Shown in pieces: positions 31,133-40,983 of a DNA stretch of 64,000 bases. The stretch covers positions 1-64,000 of IMG/VR virus record IMGVR_UViG_3300021962_000056, one strand, 5' to 3'. The first letter of the stretch is position 1. Every line of letters starts with the position of its first letter. Under the pieces are notes generated by a model. That model made no database searches, had not been told where the DNA came from, and saw nothing but the letters and a program-made list of their open reading frames with translations. The DNA is from a virus. The translations under genes and the position numbers were made by a program.

Positions 31133-32130
31133 AGCGCACCTCCAGCCTTCATCATTGCCCGACCAATGCCGCGCTTGTTGCGGATCACCCACTTCTTCAG
31201 GTCTTCAGTCAGATCATTCGCCGTCGGGTACGCCTCGGGCGTCGGCCACCAGTTCAGTTCGGTGGCGAGTTTCACCAGCTGCTCGTAGGTCGCACCAACC
31301 GAGGCCAGCGTGGACTCGACGGTTTCTTCAACCAACTCGGGCAGCGGTGCCGGGGTGGCAGGAGCCTCGACCGGTGCGGGCTCAGGCTCGGGAGCCGGCG
31401 CAGGTTCAGGTTCAGGCACAGGCACAGGCTCAGCGACCGCGATGGCTTCGGGCTCGACCTTCTTCTTGCGCGGCTTGGGCTCAGGCGGATTCGGGGTCAC
31501 GTCCACAACGGAACTGGTCACGGTGGTAGCGACAGACGGCTGCACGACCTGTTGGGCTACCTGAGTGTCGTGGATCTCTTCCGAGGTGTGCATACCCAGC
31601 GCGATCTCCGGCGCATAGGCGCGGCACCAGAACGCAGCTGCGCGGTACTGAAGCATCTGCTCCGGCATGGTCTTCCATTTACTGCCAGACTTGCCATACC
31701 AACCCTCGGCCTTGGCCATGGCGATGGTAACCAAGGCGCCGACCAGTTCGAGATTGCCCTCGCGCTCGACAGCGAAAGCGCGGCAGCCCCAGTCATCCGT
31801 CCCCTCTTTTCCGACCCAACGGAAACGCATCGGGGAGAACCGGCCACAGGAGTTGACGGTGGCGATCAGGAACGAGGCAGACCACGTGGGCTTGCCGTGG
31901 ATTGGAACCATCGACTGCATCACGGCCATGACAGAGGCGCCGATGCGCTGACTGAGTTCGAGCGCGATGATGCAGTTGCCGAGGTTGGCTTCGCCCCGAT
32001 ACGAATCAGGAACGAGCGTGCTAGACGCAAGGGCCTTCGCCATGCGTTGCACTGAGACGAACGCGTTCTCCGAAGAGAAGGCGCTCAGGGGTTGCGATTG
32101 CTGTGTTGTTGCGACTTGTAGGTTGCTCAT
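31129..32130 (-). CDS. recT: RecT-family single-strand annealing protein
   Basis: 333 aa. The RecT core covers residues about 20-190: NCIIALELSQRIGASVMAVM, GKPTWSASFLIATVNSCGRF, and KTMPEQMLQYRAAAFWCRAY followed by EIALGMHTSEEI. A Pro/Glu/Ala linker (VPVPEPEPAPAPEPEP) at about 235-270 leads to a small C-terminal helical domain. The linker style matches Pro/Ala linkers in other B proteins. An inverted repeat overlaps its leader. It anneals strands in recombination with the downstream exonuclease. Confidence 0.85.
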   Translation of the reverse strand: MSNLQVATTQQSQPLSAFSSENAFVSVQRMAKALASSTLVPDSYRGEANLGNCIIALELSQRIGASVMAVMQSMVPIHGKPTWSASFLIATVNSCGRFSPMRFRWVGKEGTDDWGCRAFAVEREGNLELVGALVTIAMAKAEGWYGKSGSKWKTMPEQMLQYRAAAFWCRAYAPEIALGMHTSEEIHDTQVAQQVVQPSVATTVTSSVVDVTPNPPEPKPRKKKVEPEAIAVAEPVPVPEPEPAPAPEPEPAPVEAPATPAPLPELVEETVESTLASVGATYEQLVKLATELNWWPTPEAYPTANDLTEDLKKWVIRNKRGIGRAMMKAGGAL

Positions 32131-32158
32131 ACGTCAGTCACCGTATAGCAACTGACGT
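32131..32158. promoter_or_regulatory. Inverted repeat over the recT leader (operator or SD-sequestering hairpin)
   Basis: ACGTCAGT at 32131-32138 and ACTGACGT at 32151-32158 form a perfect 8-bp inverted repeat with a 12-base spacer, directly before the recT start. On the minus strand the spacer holds TATACGGTGA: a -10-like box and the likely ribosome site. Either a dimeric repressor or an mRNA hairpin could switch recT off. Confidence 0.55.
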
Positions 32159-32174
32159 CACGTGTCTAGCGTAA

Positions 32175-35100
32175 TCAGAACGAATTTTTCAGATTTGTTC
32201 GGGCATTTCTGCGAATGCGGTCTGCGTTCTTGTCGATGAAGTCCGCTGCTTCGGCAGGCGGGAGTGCCAGCAGACGCTTGGAATTCTGCTCAATGAACTT
32301 GCGATAACCCTGACCAACGGCCCGTTGGTAGGCGTATTTCTCTTCGCGGGTCATCTCGCGGCGAGTGCCGTTCTCGTTGACCTTCACGGTGATAGCAGGC
32401 GTCGGCATAAACACGCCACGACTGGCGAGTTTGCCGAGAGTGCCCCAAGCTAGATCATCTTCGCGCTCCTTGGCCCATCGACTCCACGGATACCGCTCAA
32501 CCTTAACCGGCTCACCCAGCACGTTCAGGATAGGCCCCGGCCCAATCTCGCGACGGCCGAACGGCACCTGCTGGAGGAAGTATTCGTATCCGAAGTTGCC
32601 AGCCTCAGTCTTAAAGATCGACGGATCAGACCACGCATCGACTTCTTTCAAGATGTTGGGAACCAAAGACCCTGCTAGGCGCGAAACGTAGCGCGGGAAT
32701 GACTTCTCGATGAACTCGTCGGTGTCGTACTTGTAGGCGTTGGCAAAGCCTAGAAGCTCGGTCAGACCAGAGATCGCAGTCGAATCCTTGACGATGAACA
32801 TTCCAGCTGCGGCGCCATCTAGGATTTTTTCAACGATGTTTTCCTGGGACCACTTATCCGGTGAGAACAACTGGCGATCTCGGAGTTCACCAATAGTTGC
32901 AAGCACACCACCGAAGCCCAGCTGGCGGTAGGACACGTAGGTATTGCCAAACCGAATGGAATACGGCTGCCGACCTTCCGCTAGCAGCTGTTTGCGCTTG
33001 TTTGGATCGAGGGACTTAAACGAACCGGTAATGTCGATGTTGCGATCCTCTTCCTTGTCATCATCACCGAGAAACAGAGCGCCAGCATAGATGCCAAGCG
33101 CAGTTCCAAATGCTGCCTTCGCCAAGAGAAGGTCGCGGCGCGACTCGGAAAACTTCAGACCGTATTCGCCTTCTGACCTTCCAGGTGCGGATTGGTAGTA
33201 CCGAATAAACGCAACTGGGAAAGCGAAGTTCAGAATTTCGTTTGCAGAGTTTGCTGCGAACCGCAGGAAGTTTGTTCCCGACAGGACCTTGTAAAGCGTC
33301 TTGCCCTGAGCCGCTTGATCGAGACCACGGTACAAACTCCCAAGGATTCCCTGAGGCGTTTCAGTAAACGTGGTCATCTCGCGAATATCTTTCGCGGTCA
33401 GCAAGATTTCGACGGGCAGTTTCTCTTGGATGATTTCGCGGGTGCGCTTGTTGACGAGTTCAGGACGGGTGCCTTCGGCGATGGCTCGCGCTCGCGCCGC
33501 AGCGACCGCCTCTTTCGACGGAGTGAGATATCGACGCGCAACCTCGGGGCCGTACAACTTGCGTAACGCGTATGCCTTGGCGGTTGAGTCAGACATCAGC
33601 GCAGTCATGTGATCAAGCGCGTTGATGAGTCGGCCAACGTACTTGAACTGACTGATTCCCTTGGCAAACAAATTGCGAGACTGACCTAGTCCTTCAAGTG
33701 CGCTTCCCGGCTGGTCAGGGTTGAAGTTGACAGAGCGGTAAAGCTCGCCACGCCAGAGCATGGGCCAGAAGTCGCGGATGCCTTCATCGAGACCCTTAAG
33801 CGCGGAGTAGGCTACAAAGCCGGCATCCTTCTTTGCCATGCCAGCAAACATGGCTGTGTTAAGAAATCCGTTCCACACGTTTGCCCAGTTGTCCACCTGC
33901 GTGCGAACGCCTGATAGCACGGCAGCGTACCAGTAATCGCGGAGTGCATCAGAGAACCGCACACCGCCTTCGCGGGCCATGAGGCGGAACATCTGCTGGA
34001 TGATCTCGTTGCGGTTGACTCCGCCTTGAGCCTGTGCCTTCTGGGCCAGGTCGGTGATCTTGCGGGCCGTGGCGCCGTTTAATTCAGCGACACCAAACTC
34101 AGGCGCCACTGCATCGCGGAACGCCTGTTCCCATAGCAGGAAGGTATCGGGACCATCCTGAATCGAGAAGCTGCCCGGGGTGGCTCTCGCAATGTTGGCG
34201 TACTTCAGGATGCGGGGGAGAGATCGGAAGAGCTTCTCGCGAACATCAGGTTTTACGTTCGGCAGCGGCACCTTCTTCTGGAACTCAGCCCGGAAGATTT
34301 GGTTCCGCTTCGTTTCCCAGGCTTTGGTCAGGAGGTTGGTGATCTCCGCAATGCCAGCAGGGCTCAGGTTGCGCAGGCGGGGGTCAGCCAGGATAACCTG
34401 AAGCATCTTCTGCCGCACGGAGCCCTGGGTATCCAGAGCCTGAGTAAGGATGTCCTGCCACTTGATCTCGATGGGAGGGCCGTCAGGCTCGCCGGGGACC
34501 TGCTTGATCTTGCGGAACTCGCGGGCGAACACGTTGTCCGCCTTCTTCATGGCCTCGCGAATCTGGTTTACCGCCTCGCGGCCAGATTCGGTAAGCCATT
34601 TCCGCACCTGCTCAGACTCAATCTTCGAGAACGGAATCAACTCATCCTGACGCTTGCGAATCAGGTTGCGAAGGATCATCGCCGGCTGCGCCCACCAGAA
34701 GCGTTCCTGGGCGAGCTTGCGAGCGGCCATCGCCTTAGCAGTGACAGCACCAAGCGACTTCGCTGACTCCGCCAGTCGCTTCTCAAGGTTCAACGCTCGC
34801 AGTAGTTCGACGTCGTTCTTGGCTCGAGCGATGTCCAACTGGTTGCGTTGGATGATTTCCCCAAGGATGTATTCCTTGAATGCGTTGTCGATGTCTTCAC
34901 CTAGCACGACCTGATAGGCGCGCTCCAAATTGCCATTGAAGAAATCAACCCACTTTCTTGCCTCGGATGCCCAGTTCTCATCGGTATCCTTGCTGATGTC
35001 TCCGAGGAATAGGCCGCGAGAAGGAACGCGCACATCCGGCGACGGCGGCTGCGGACGCTCAGGTGTGCCAGCAGGGATCTCCTGATTCGGGAAAGCCTTG

Positions 35101-38100
35101 ATGTGCTCCTCGAAGTTTGCAGCGGTCTCCGGCTCGTTCTGCAACTGGACGTGGGACTTGATGTAGTCCATGCCGGCATTGCGAGCGGCCACCCATGACT
35201 TCGTGGACTGATAGATGCGCAGCGCGATCTTCGAGGCTTGGAAAACGACGAAGTTCGACAACGCGGCGACGGCCTCGAAGGCCTTGCCCCGGGGATCGGT
35301 TGCGGCGATTACCTTCTGGAGGGCGGCCTCGACCCGGTCGGGGCGTTGATTGCGCTCAGCCTCAGCCTCAGCGGCCCGTTGTTTCCGCAGCTGGACTAGG
35401 CGACGGGCTGCTCGCTCTTCGGCATTTCTGAGAGTTTGCGAAGCAGCCGCAGCTGCTTGGCTTTCAGATCGCGCCTGTCCTGCTCCTCGAAGTTCAGCAC
35501 TTCGTCGAGCAAGCTGCTCAACTTGGTTTCCGTAACCAGCTTCGGCGAGGATGCGGCGATATTCTCCATCGGCAAGAAGCGTAGCAAAGTCGGGAGTGCC
35601 CGCAATAGCTTCCTCGGTAAGCTCGCCAGCCCGCAGGATTTCAAGAGCGTTGCGGGTTTCTCCGCGCCTATCTTGAAGTTCGTATAGCGTCTTGGCCCAA
35701 CTCCAGACGGTTTCCTGAACCTCCGCTGGAGTCCATTGGTCGCCGGTAAGCTCGGTAAGATACTCCGCAGTGGCGCGCACCTTTGCTGACATGGCAAGGT
35801 AACCAGTCCCTTTTCCGGGATCAGTACCTGCGGCGTTCAGGCTTCCGCTAAACATAGCCTGATCGACTAGGGCAAAGTTTGCCATCCACGCGTCGTTGGT
35901 CACCTCGTTGACCACACCACGCAGGTTCAACATGAACGAGTTGACCTTAGGTCCACTCAGAGTAACTGAGGTTGGATCTTCCGAACTAAGAGCGCGAACC
36001 GAGTTGTTGATCCACGCATCAAGAACGCTCTCTTCACCTTTGTTCCCCTGCACCGAACGACCCATTACCGAAACGATTGCGGCGCGATCAGTTGGGCGCC
36101 CAGCTAGGTTCCAGTTTTTCCAAACATTGAGTGCGTTTATCAGGTTGCTCTCAACGCTGGTTTGCGGGCTAAGACCTGCTAGCAACGCAGCAAATCGAGG
36201 AGCATCGACTCCAAAGACGTCGATAAGTGCTTCAGCCGATTTGCGATACCAACCCCGTTTAACTGCTCCACCAAGGGCAGCCGCAGCAAACTCAGAGACA
36301 GACGGCAGTTTGTTAAACAGATCAACAAACCGTTTCTTTGTATCCGACCGCAACTTGCGGCGTTCCTCTGGAATAAGGTGACGAGCTTTCTGCTTGTACC
36401 CGCTGAGTTTTCCGTCATCAACAATCTCTGAAGCTGAACGACCCAGAACAAGATCGGTTTCAAACTGATTCCGCACGGCCTCAAGATTAACCTTGGCAGC
36501 CTGTTTCTCGTTTAGGTTAGTGCGAATGTATTCGATTGCTGCGTCGATTGCTTGCGTGACCGCCCTGCCAGCCCGTAGCGCGTTTTGGGCGGTGATCAAC
36601 GCACCATTCCAGACGAGCGCAGGAATCCCAAGGACGGCATCGAATGTTCCGCCGGTATCAACTTTGAGGTTTTCCAGCTTGGCGATTGCTTTGTCTACCT
36701 TACCGACTGGAGCAGGTGTAGGCGCCGCCGCCGGAGCCTTCCGCCGCTTATCCAACTCCATGCTCAGGTAACCAGCAAACTCGCTGAAGGCATCAGTCGT
36801 GTCCTCGGCGCTTCCCATGGACTTCTGAACGCTGGCGATCTCAGCGGCATCTCTGGCTGTGATGTAACCGGCAGCAACGGCCTTTTTGACCATCGCACGC
36901 AGCTTGGCCGGAGATTCGAGATTCGTAATCGCGCCATCTACATCTTCGATGAATGCGGCGAGCTTCTCGTTGGGATCGGCTTGGGGTGCGGGGGTGGGCT
37001 TGGCCGGAGTGGGCGCCGGCGCGGGCGCAGGTGCAGGTGCCGGACGCTCCGCTGCGGCAATCGGCTGCGGTGCCAGCACGATAACAGCGGGCTTCTTCTG
37101 AGTTCCACCGGTGCTAGTGCGAGCCAATTCCTTAAGCTGGGCACGCACGGTCTTGCCATGTGCCCGAATCTTTTCGGGCGACATACCGGAGACCTCTACC
37201 GCCCAATCCATGAATTGCTGATCAGCCTCTGACGGTTTCTCCTGAGCAAGGATGTAAGCGGCTCGATCGAAGTCACTGCCTAACGTCGGCAGAAACACAT
37301 TGCTGCCAAAGTTGTACCGGGGAGTTGACCTCGCGAGTTCCTTCGGGAGCTTGGCAGAGTGGATTTGATCCGCAGGTGAAACGCCCTGAGCGGCAGCAGC
37401 AGGTCGCACACCTCGTTTCGCCGCCCGCATTTCAGCCTGTTTCTCTGCGGCTGACTTCCGGACTGCCGGCGCCATGTATCCTTCAGGAAGCGCCTGCGGA
37501 TATTGTTTCCGGAGAAAATCAATGCGCGCTTCTGGCAGCCGATCGAGTGTTTCAGCCTTCAGCTGCTTTCCGCTTTCGGCAGCACTACGAATCATCAACC
37601 AGTATTCCAGGTTTGAGTCTTCCTGAGAAAACTGAGCGCGAACCTCGGCCTCGGTGAGATCATTGGCCTTGGCGATTTCTTTGACCCGCTTGGTGTAGTA
37701 TTGCTTTTCGGTGAGTTCTTCGTCGGGCTTGATTGCAGGTGAAGGGGCAGGAGTCGGAGCAGGCGCAGGCGCCGGAGCAACCTCCGCCTTTACTTGCTGT
37801 ACTTCTTCCGGGGTGACTTCGGCTTCGGCCCCTCCGACTTCGGCAGGCCGCCCTCCTTGATCCATTTGTCGCAATCCCACTTCGACTGGGGGTTGCGGTT
37901 CTTCTCGGCGTAGCACGCCTTCATCTGGGCCTTGTTTTTGAACGGCACTGGGTGCGGGGGTTGTGGGTTGTGTTGCAGCCGGCTCGGTACCCAATCGGGC
38001 GCGATAGGCTGCAAGAGTGATAGCACCTTCCTCGCTGAGTGTGCCGGCATCTTCGGCCGTGATCAGTTCATCGAGTTCATCCTGCTCATCGGCGGTCAGG

Positions 38101-39545
38101 CCGGTCTCGGTATCGACAGGTGCGGCGGGTGCGGGGGCAGGCGCAGGGGCAGGAGCCTTCCCGACAACCGGAGCCGGAATGCCCATCTTCTGGTGCATCA
38201 ACGTTAGCTCCGCAAGCTCATCTGGATTGATCGTGCCAGCGTCGGCTTTTAGTCGCAGCTGGTCCAAACGGATAACATCAACTTCAGGCGCGGGTTTGGG
38301 CTTAGGCGTCGGCGTCTGTGTAACAACCTCATTCTGGCCAGTAACCCCAGTCTCCTGGGACATCTTGAGAACATCTTCGGCAGTAATCTCGGCTTCACCC
38401 TCTTGCTGCGTATCTTCAATCCCGGCCACGGTGGCGTTAGCACGCGGCAATGGGTTTGCGGGATCGCCTCCCAACGATTCAGCCGCAGCATCACCCAAGT
38501 TGGCATTTCGGCGTGAACCAACCAGACCACCAACAGCACCTCCAGATATGGATCCAATGAATCCGGCCTGTGCAACACCATCAAGCCACCCTCGTTCGGG
38601 ATCATACACCGCAGCGGCAGCAATGTTTCCTCCAAGCTGCTCAGCCGATTCTTGGACACCTTCAGTTGCCAGCGCCTCGACAGCGCCACGGACACGTTCA
38701 GCACCCGTGACTCCAAGGAACTTTCTTTGGAACTTGGCAGACTTGGGAACCAACCTCTCGGCAAGCCGTGCTCCAATGCCTCCGATTTCGCCAGTAGCAA
38801 AGCGTTGAACAACTTTAGGTGCTGCTCCCAGCAATCCCTCGGTGACAGCTCCAATGGGTGCGGTTGTAACAAACGCCCCATATTTCATCTGTTCGCGGCG
38901 ATCTTGAAGATCCGCAGCGACATCATACTGCTGGTTGGCTAGAGCCTGAGCAATACGACGGTTGATCGTAGTGTCAGCCTCATCAAGCGCCGATTCACCT
39001 GCTTGCAGTCCGTATGCGATACCTCCGGTTAGAGCACCAGCCGGACCAGCGATTGCCGCAGCTGGAAGGACAGAGACCGTGCTTCCGATGCCACCCATGA
39101 TTTGAGCGGGTACGGACTCTCGCACGCCGGGTAGGCCTGGGTAGGTTTCCTGCCCGAACTCTTGGACAGCTTGACCGGCCTTAAAAATCGGGCTTTGAGT
39201 GGCTGAGCGTTGTTGTTGCTCGAATGGGGTCTCCGTAAACGGATCGCCAGCCTCAAAGGTTCTGGCAAATGCTTTCGCGGTTTGGCCCAGTCCTTCGAGC
39301 GCCCCACGCGGCAACTCGGAAAGAGTGTTGAGCGCAGTCTCGACTGTGCCGTACTGCCCAAGTTGAAACTTGGCTTTCTCTTCGCGCTCAGTCTCTGCTG
39401 CTAGCTCTTCCTGCCGCTGCTCTATCAAACTTTTTCGGATCGCTTGATAGTTATCGCGGACGTACTGCTGGGCCTGCTCCTCTGAAACATCGTCCGGGAA
39501 TGCAACGGCGCCCAAATCACGTCCAAAGTCGATCTCGATTGCCAT
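32175..39545 (-). CDS. Giant internal virion/ejection polyprotein-like gene (B)
   Basis: 2456 aa, one uninterrupted frame. N-terminal 1-130 helical; Gly/Ala hydrophobic segments near 150-190 and 340; several Pro/Ala linkers (near 465, 595, 840, 940) divide it into domains. A conserved domain at about 1080-1230 includes KRGWYRKSAEALIDVFG, LLAGLSPQTSVESNL and NDAWMANFALVDQAMF, a block I have seen in large phage proteins without known activity. Near 2148 a membrane segment (FGTALGIYAGALFLG) is followed by DDDKEED. It is last in the virion block, the T7 gp16 position. No transglycosylase motif recognised. Confidence 0.65.
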   Translation of the reverse strand: MAIEIDFGRDLGAVAFPDDVSEEQAQQYVRDNYQAIRKSLIEQRQEELAAETEREEKAKFQLGQYGTVETALNTLSELPRGALEGLGQTAKAFARTFEAGDPFTETPFEQQQRSATQSPIFKAGQAVQEFGQETYPGLPGVRESVPAQIMGGIGSTVSVLPAAAIAGPAGALTGGIAYGLQAGESALDEADTTINRRIAQALANQQYDVAADLQDRREQMKYGAFVTTAPIGAVTEGLLGAAPKVVQRFATGEIGGIGARLAERLVPKSAKFQRKFLGVTGAERVRGAVEALATEGVQESAEQLGGNIAAAAVYDPERGWLDGVAQAGFIGSISGGAVGGLVGSRRNANLGDAAAESLGGDPANPLPRANATVAGIEDTQQEGEAEITAEDVLKMSQETGVTGQNEVVTQTPTPKPKPAPEVDVIRLDQLRLKADAGTINPDELAELTLMHQKMGIPAPVVGKAPAPAPAPAPAAPVDTETGLTADEQDELDELITAEDAGTLSEEGAITLAAYRARLGTEPAATQPTTPAPSAVQKQGPDEGVLRREEPQPPVEVGLRQMDQGGRPAEVGGAEAEVTPEEVQQVKAEVAPAPAPAPTPAPSPAIKPDEELTEKQYYTKRVKEIAKANDLTEAEVRAQFSQEDSNLEYWLMIRSAAESGKQLKAETLDRLPEARIDFLRKQYPQALPEGYMAPAVRKSAAEKQAEMRAAKRGVRPAAAAQGVSPADQIHSAKLPKELARSTPRYNFGSNVFLPTLGSDFDRAAYILAQEKPSEADQQFMDWAVEVSGMSPEKIRAHGKTVRAQLKELARTSTGGTQKKPAVIVLAPQPIAAAERPAPAPAPAPAPTPAKPTPAPQADPNEKLAAFIEDVDGAITNLESPAKLRAMVKKAVAAGYITARDAAEIASVQKSMGSAEDTTDAFSEFAGYLSMELDKRRKAPAAAPTPAPVGKVDKAIAKLENLKVDTGGTFDAVLGIPALVWNGALITAQNALRAGRAVTQAIDAAIEYIRTNLNEKQAAKVNLEAVRNQFETDLVLGRSASEIVDDGKLSGYKQKARHLIPEERRKLRSDTKKRFVDLFNKLPSVSEFAAAALGGAVKRGWYRKSAEALIDVFGVDAPRFAALLAGLSPQTSVESNLINALNVWKNWNLAGRPTDRAAIVSVMGRSVQGNKGEESVLDAWINNSVRALSSEDPTSVTLSGPKVNSFMLNLRGVVNEVTNDAWMANFALVDQAMFSGSLNAAGTDPGKGTGYLAMSAKVRATAEYLTELTGDQWTPAEVQETVWSWAKTLYELQDRRGETRNALEILRAGELTEEAIAGTPDFATLLADGEYRRILAEAGYGNQVEQLARRSAELRGAGQARSESQAAAAASQTLRNAEERAARRLVQLRKQRAAEAEAERNQRPDRVEAALQKVIAATDPRGKAFEAVAALSNFVVFQASKIALRIYQSTKSWVAARNAGMDYIKSHVQLQNEPETAANFEEHIKAFPNQEIPAGTPERPQPPSPDVRVPSRGLFLGDISKDTDENWASEARKWVDFFNGNLERAYQVVLGEDIDNAFKEYILGEIIQRNQLDIARAKNDVELLRALNLEKRLAESAKSLGAVTAKAMAARKLAQERFWWAQPAMILRNLIRKRQDELIPFSKIESEQVRKWLTESGREAVNQIREAMKKADNVFAREFRKIKQVPGEPDGPPIEIKWQDILTQALDTQGSVRQKMLQVILADPRLRNLSPAGIAEITNLLTKAWETKRNQIFRAEFQKKVPLPNVKPDVREKLFRSLPRILKYANIARATPGSFSIQDGPDTFLLWEQAFRDAVAPEFGVAELNGATARKITDLAQKAQAQGGVNRNEIIQQMFRLMAREGGVRFSDALRDYWYAAVLSGVRTQVDNWANVWNGFLNTAMFAGMAKKDAGFVAYSALKGLDEGIRDFWPMLWRGELYRSVNFNPDQPGSALEGLGQSRNLFAKGISQFKYVGRLINALDHMTALMSDSTAKAYALRKLYGPEVARRYLTPSKEAVAAARARAIAEGTRPELVNKRTREIIQEKLPVEILLTAKDIREMTTFTETPQGILGSLYRGLDQAAQGKTLYKVLSGTNFLRFAANSANEILNFAFPVAFIRYYQSAPGRSEGEYGLKFSESRRDLLLAKAAFGTALGIYAGALFLGDDDKEEDRNIDITGSFKSLDPNKRKQLLAEGRQPYSIRFGNTYVSYRQLGFGGVLATIGELRDRQLFSPDKWSQENIVEKILDGAAAGMFIVKDSTAISGLTELLGFANAYKYDTDEFIEKSFPRYVSRLAGSLVPNILKEVDAWSDPSIFKTEAGNFGYEYFLQQVPFGRREIGPGPILNVLGEPVKVERYPWSRWAKEREDDLAWGTLGKLASRGVFMPTPAITVKVNENGTRREMTREEKYAYQRAVGQGYRKFIEQNSKRLLALPPAEAADFIDKNADRIRRNARTNLKNSF

Positions 39546-39551
39546 GGTAGG

Positions 39552-40979
39552 TTAAAGTTCCACGGGCGCACGGCCACGCGGCAAACTCAGAATTGCGTCA
39601 AACTGTTCTTGAGACAATCCCAATGGCAAGGAGTTGGTTCCAGCTGGTGTTGGAACTCCGGCCTGATTTAGAGCTTGCCGCAACTGAAGGCCAAGAACTG
39701 CGGGGTCAACACCCCTAGACTGAGCCTCAATCATTGCCTGTCGGAGTTCTTCTGGATCCAGTTCAGAAAGCGACTCGCTTGAATTTGTGGTCGCAGGCTG
39801 AAGCGAATTCACCGCCATTCTTGGTGCAGCAACCATAGGAGCGTTGGTGGATGCTGTCCCCGGTCCGCGTGAGGTTATCGGCGGCACGTTTCGGAGGGCG
39901 CTGCTAGGTATAATACGACGGGCGCGTGAAGCTGCTTCTGCGCGGTTTTTTGGAGCAGGTTCAGAAGAAGTGATGCCTAGTGCTTCCCTTCGATCCTTGC
40001 GTTTCACTTCTAACTGCGCTTTTGCTTCGTCGATCGTGTATCCGTAGCTTTCGCCAAAGTATCCCGTCTGATCCTTGCGTACCTTGACGTTCCCTTGATC
40101 GTCTTCGTAGACGTTGACATCTACGTTTTTGCCGCGACTAGCAAGACGCTTGAGTTCCTTTTCTGCTTCGTCGATGTCGCCGAATGGATCGGGCTCTTTA
40201 TCGGGAGACGCAAGGCGTTTGGCTTGTTCCTCGAGGGCCATTTCTGGCGTGAGGTAAAGTTCAACCTCCTCACCGCTGGGACGCGTATATTTTATACTCC
40301 CCGCCTTCTCCGCCTTCTTAGGCGTAGGCGTAGGAGCAATCCACTGTCTCCCACCGAACGACATTCGTTGGCCACCACCCATGGGCGCGCCTAGACGGGT
40401 GGGCGCAGCAGTGACAGGGACATTGCCAGAGAAAATGTCAGGAGTAGAAATGTCTTCGATTTGGTTTCTGACTTCGTCTGGAAGTTCGCGGTCCTGCTCT
40501 TGATCGGCAGGGATAAACCCGCGCCGGATCATGGCCGCAGTAAGATCCTTCTCCTGGGCCATTCGCTTTGCTGTCCCGCGAAGGCGCCCAGTCTGATAGG
40601 CTGGACTGCCAATGACCTCCGGTGACAACGGCGCCTGAGTTCCATACAGAGCGCCAAGCTCTCCCTCTGCGCCGGCTATTTGTTCCTCTTGTAATCGACG
40701 ATCCCGCTTCAACGCAGAGGCCGCGTAATCAGGTTCACCGTTTGCTAGCACCAGATCCTGACCAAACTGTCCCGCTGCTGCATCGAGACGAGCTTTGATT
40801 CGCTCATCGAGTGCAGCCCTTCGTTCGATACCCAGCTGGTTGTAATAGTCCTGCCGGATCCGCGCCTCTTCCTGGCGCTGCGCCATCGCCTCCTCACGCG
40901 CCTGGCGCTGATTCGCCAGCTGCACGCCTTGAAGGTACGACTGCCCGATGTTTTCGAGTCCTGAGAAGGGGTTTGCCAT
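39552..40979 (-). CDS. Internal virion/ejection protein, gp15-position (B)
   Basis: 475 aa from ATG at 40979 with GGAGG upstream. The N-terminus (QLANQRQAREEAMAQRQEEA) is a Gln/Arg coiled coil. The middle contains a beta-like stretch (GSIKYTRPSGEEVELYL) and a charged helix (DIDEAEKELKRLASRGK). The C-terminal 100 residues are Ser/Pro/Asn-rich, ending in a helix with LSQEQFDAILSL. Paired by order with the A gene at 18037-19410. Structural role by position. Confidence 0.5.
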   Translation of the reverse strand: MANPFSGLENIGQSYLQGVQLANQRQAREEAMAQRQEEARIRQDYYNQLGIERRAALDERIKARLDAAAGQFGQDLVLANGEPDYAASALKRDRRLQEEQIAGAEGELGALYGTQAPLSPEVIGSPAYQTGRLRGTAKRMAQEKDLTAAMIRRGFIPADQEQDRELPDEVRNQIEDISTPDIFSGNVPVTAAPTRLGAPMGGGQRMSFGGRQWIAPTPTPKKAEKAGSIKYTRPSGEEVELYLTPEMALEEQAKRLASPDKEPDPFGDIDEAEKELKRLASRGKNVDVNVYEDDQGNVKVRKDQTGYFGESYGYTIDEAKAQLEVKRKDRREALGITSSEPAPKNRAEAASRARRIIPSSALRNVPPITSRGPGTASTNAPMVAAPRMAVNSLQPATTNSSESLSELDPEELRQAMIEAQSRGVDPAVLGLQLRQALNQAGVPTPAGTNSLPLGLSQEQFDAILSLPRGRAPVEL

Positions 40980-40983
40980 AAAA

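Noticed and set aside
31310-31564. Plus-strand Gly/Ser/Ala repeat frame
   Set aside because: Antisense of the Pro/Glu/Ala linker of RecT; no start signal.
36960-38170. Short GC-rich repeats (GCAGGTGC-type) considered as a CRISPR or regulatory array
   Set aside because: They encode Pro/Ala linkers in frame on the minus strand and lack regular spacers.
38017-38808. A 263-aa plus-strand frame opposite the giant B protein, rich in Ser/Ala/Gly
   Set aside because: It is the antisense of Pro/Ala linkers and Gly-rich parts; repetitive composition explains the open frame.
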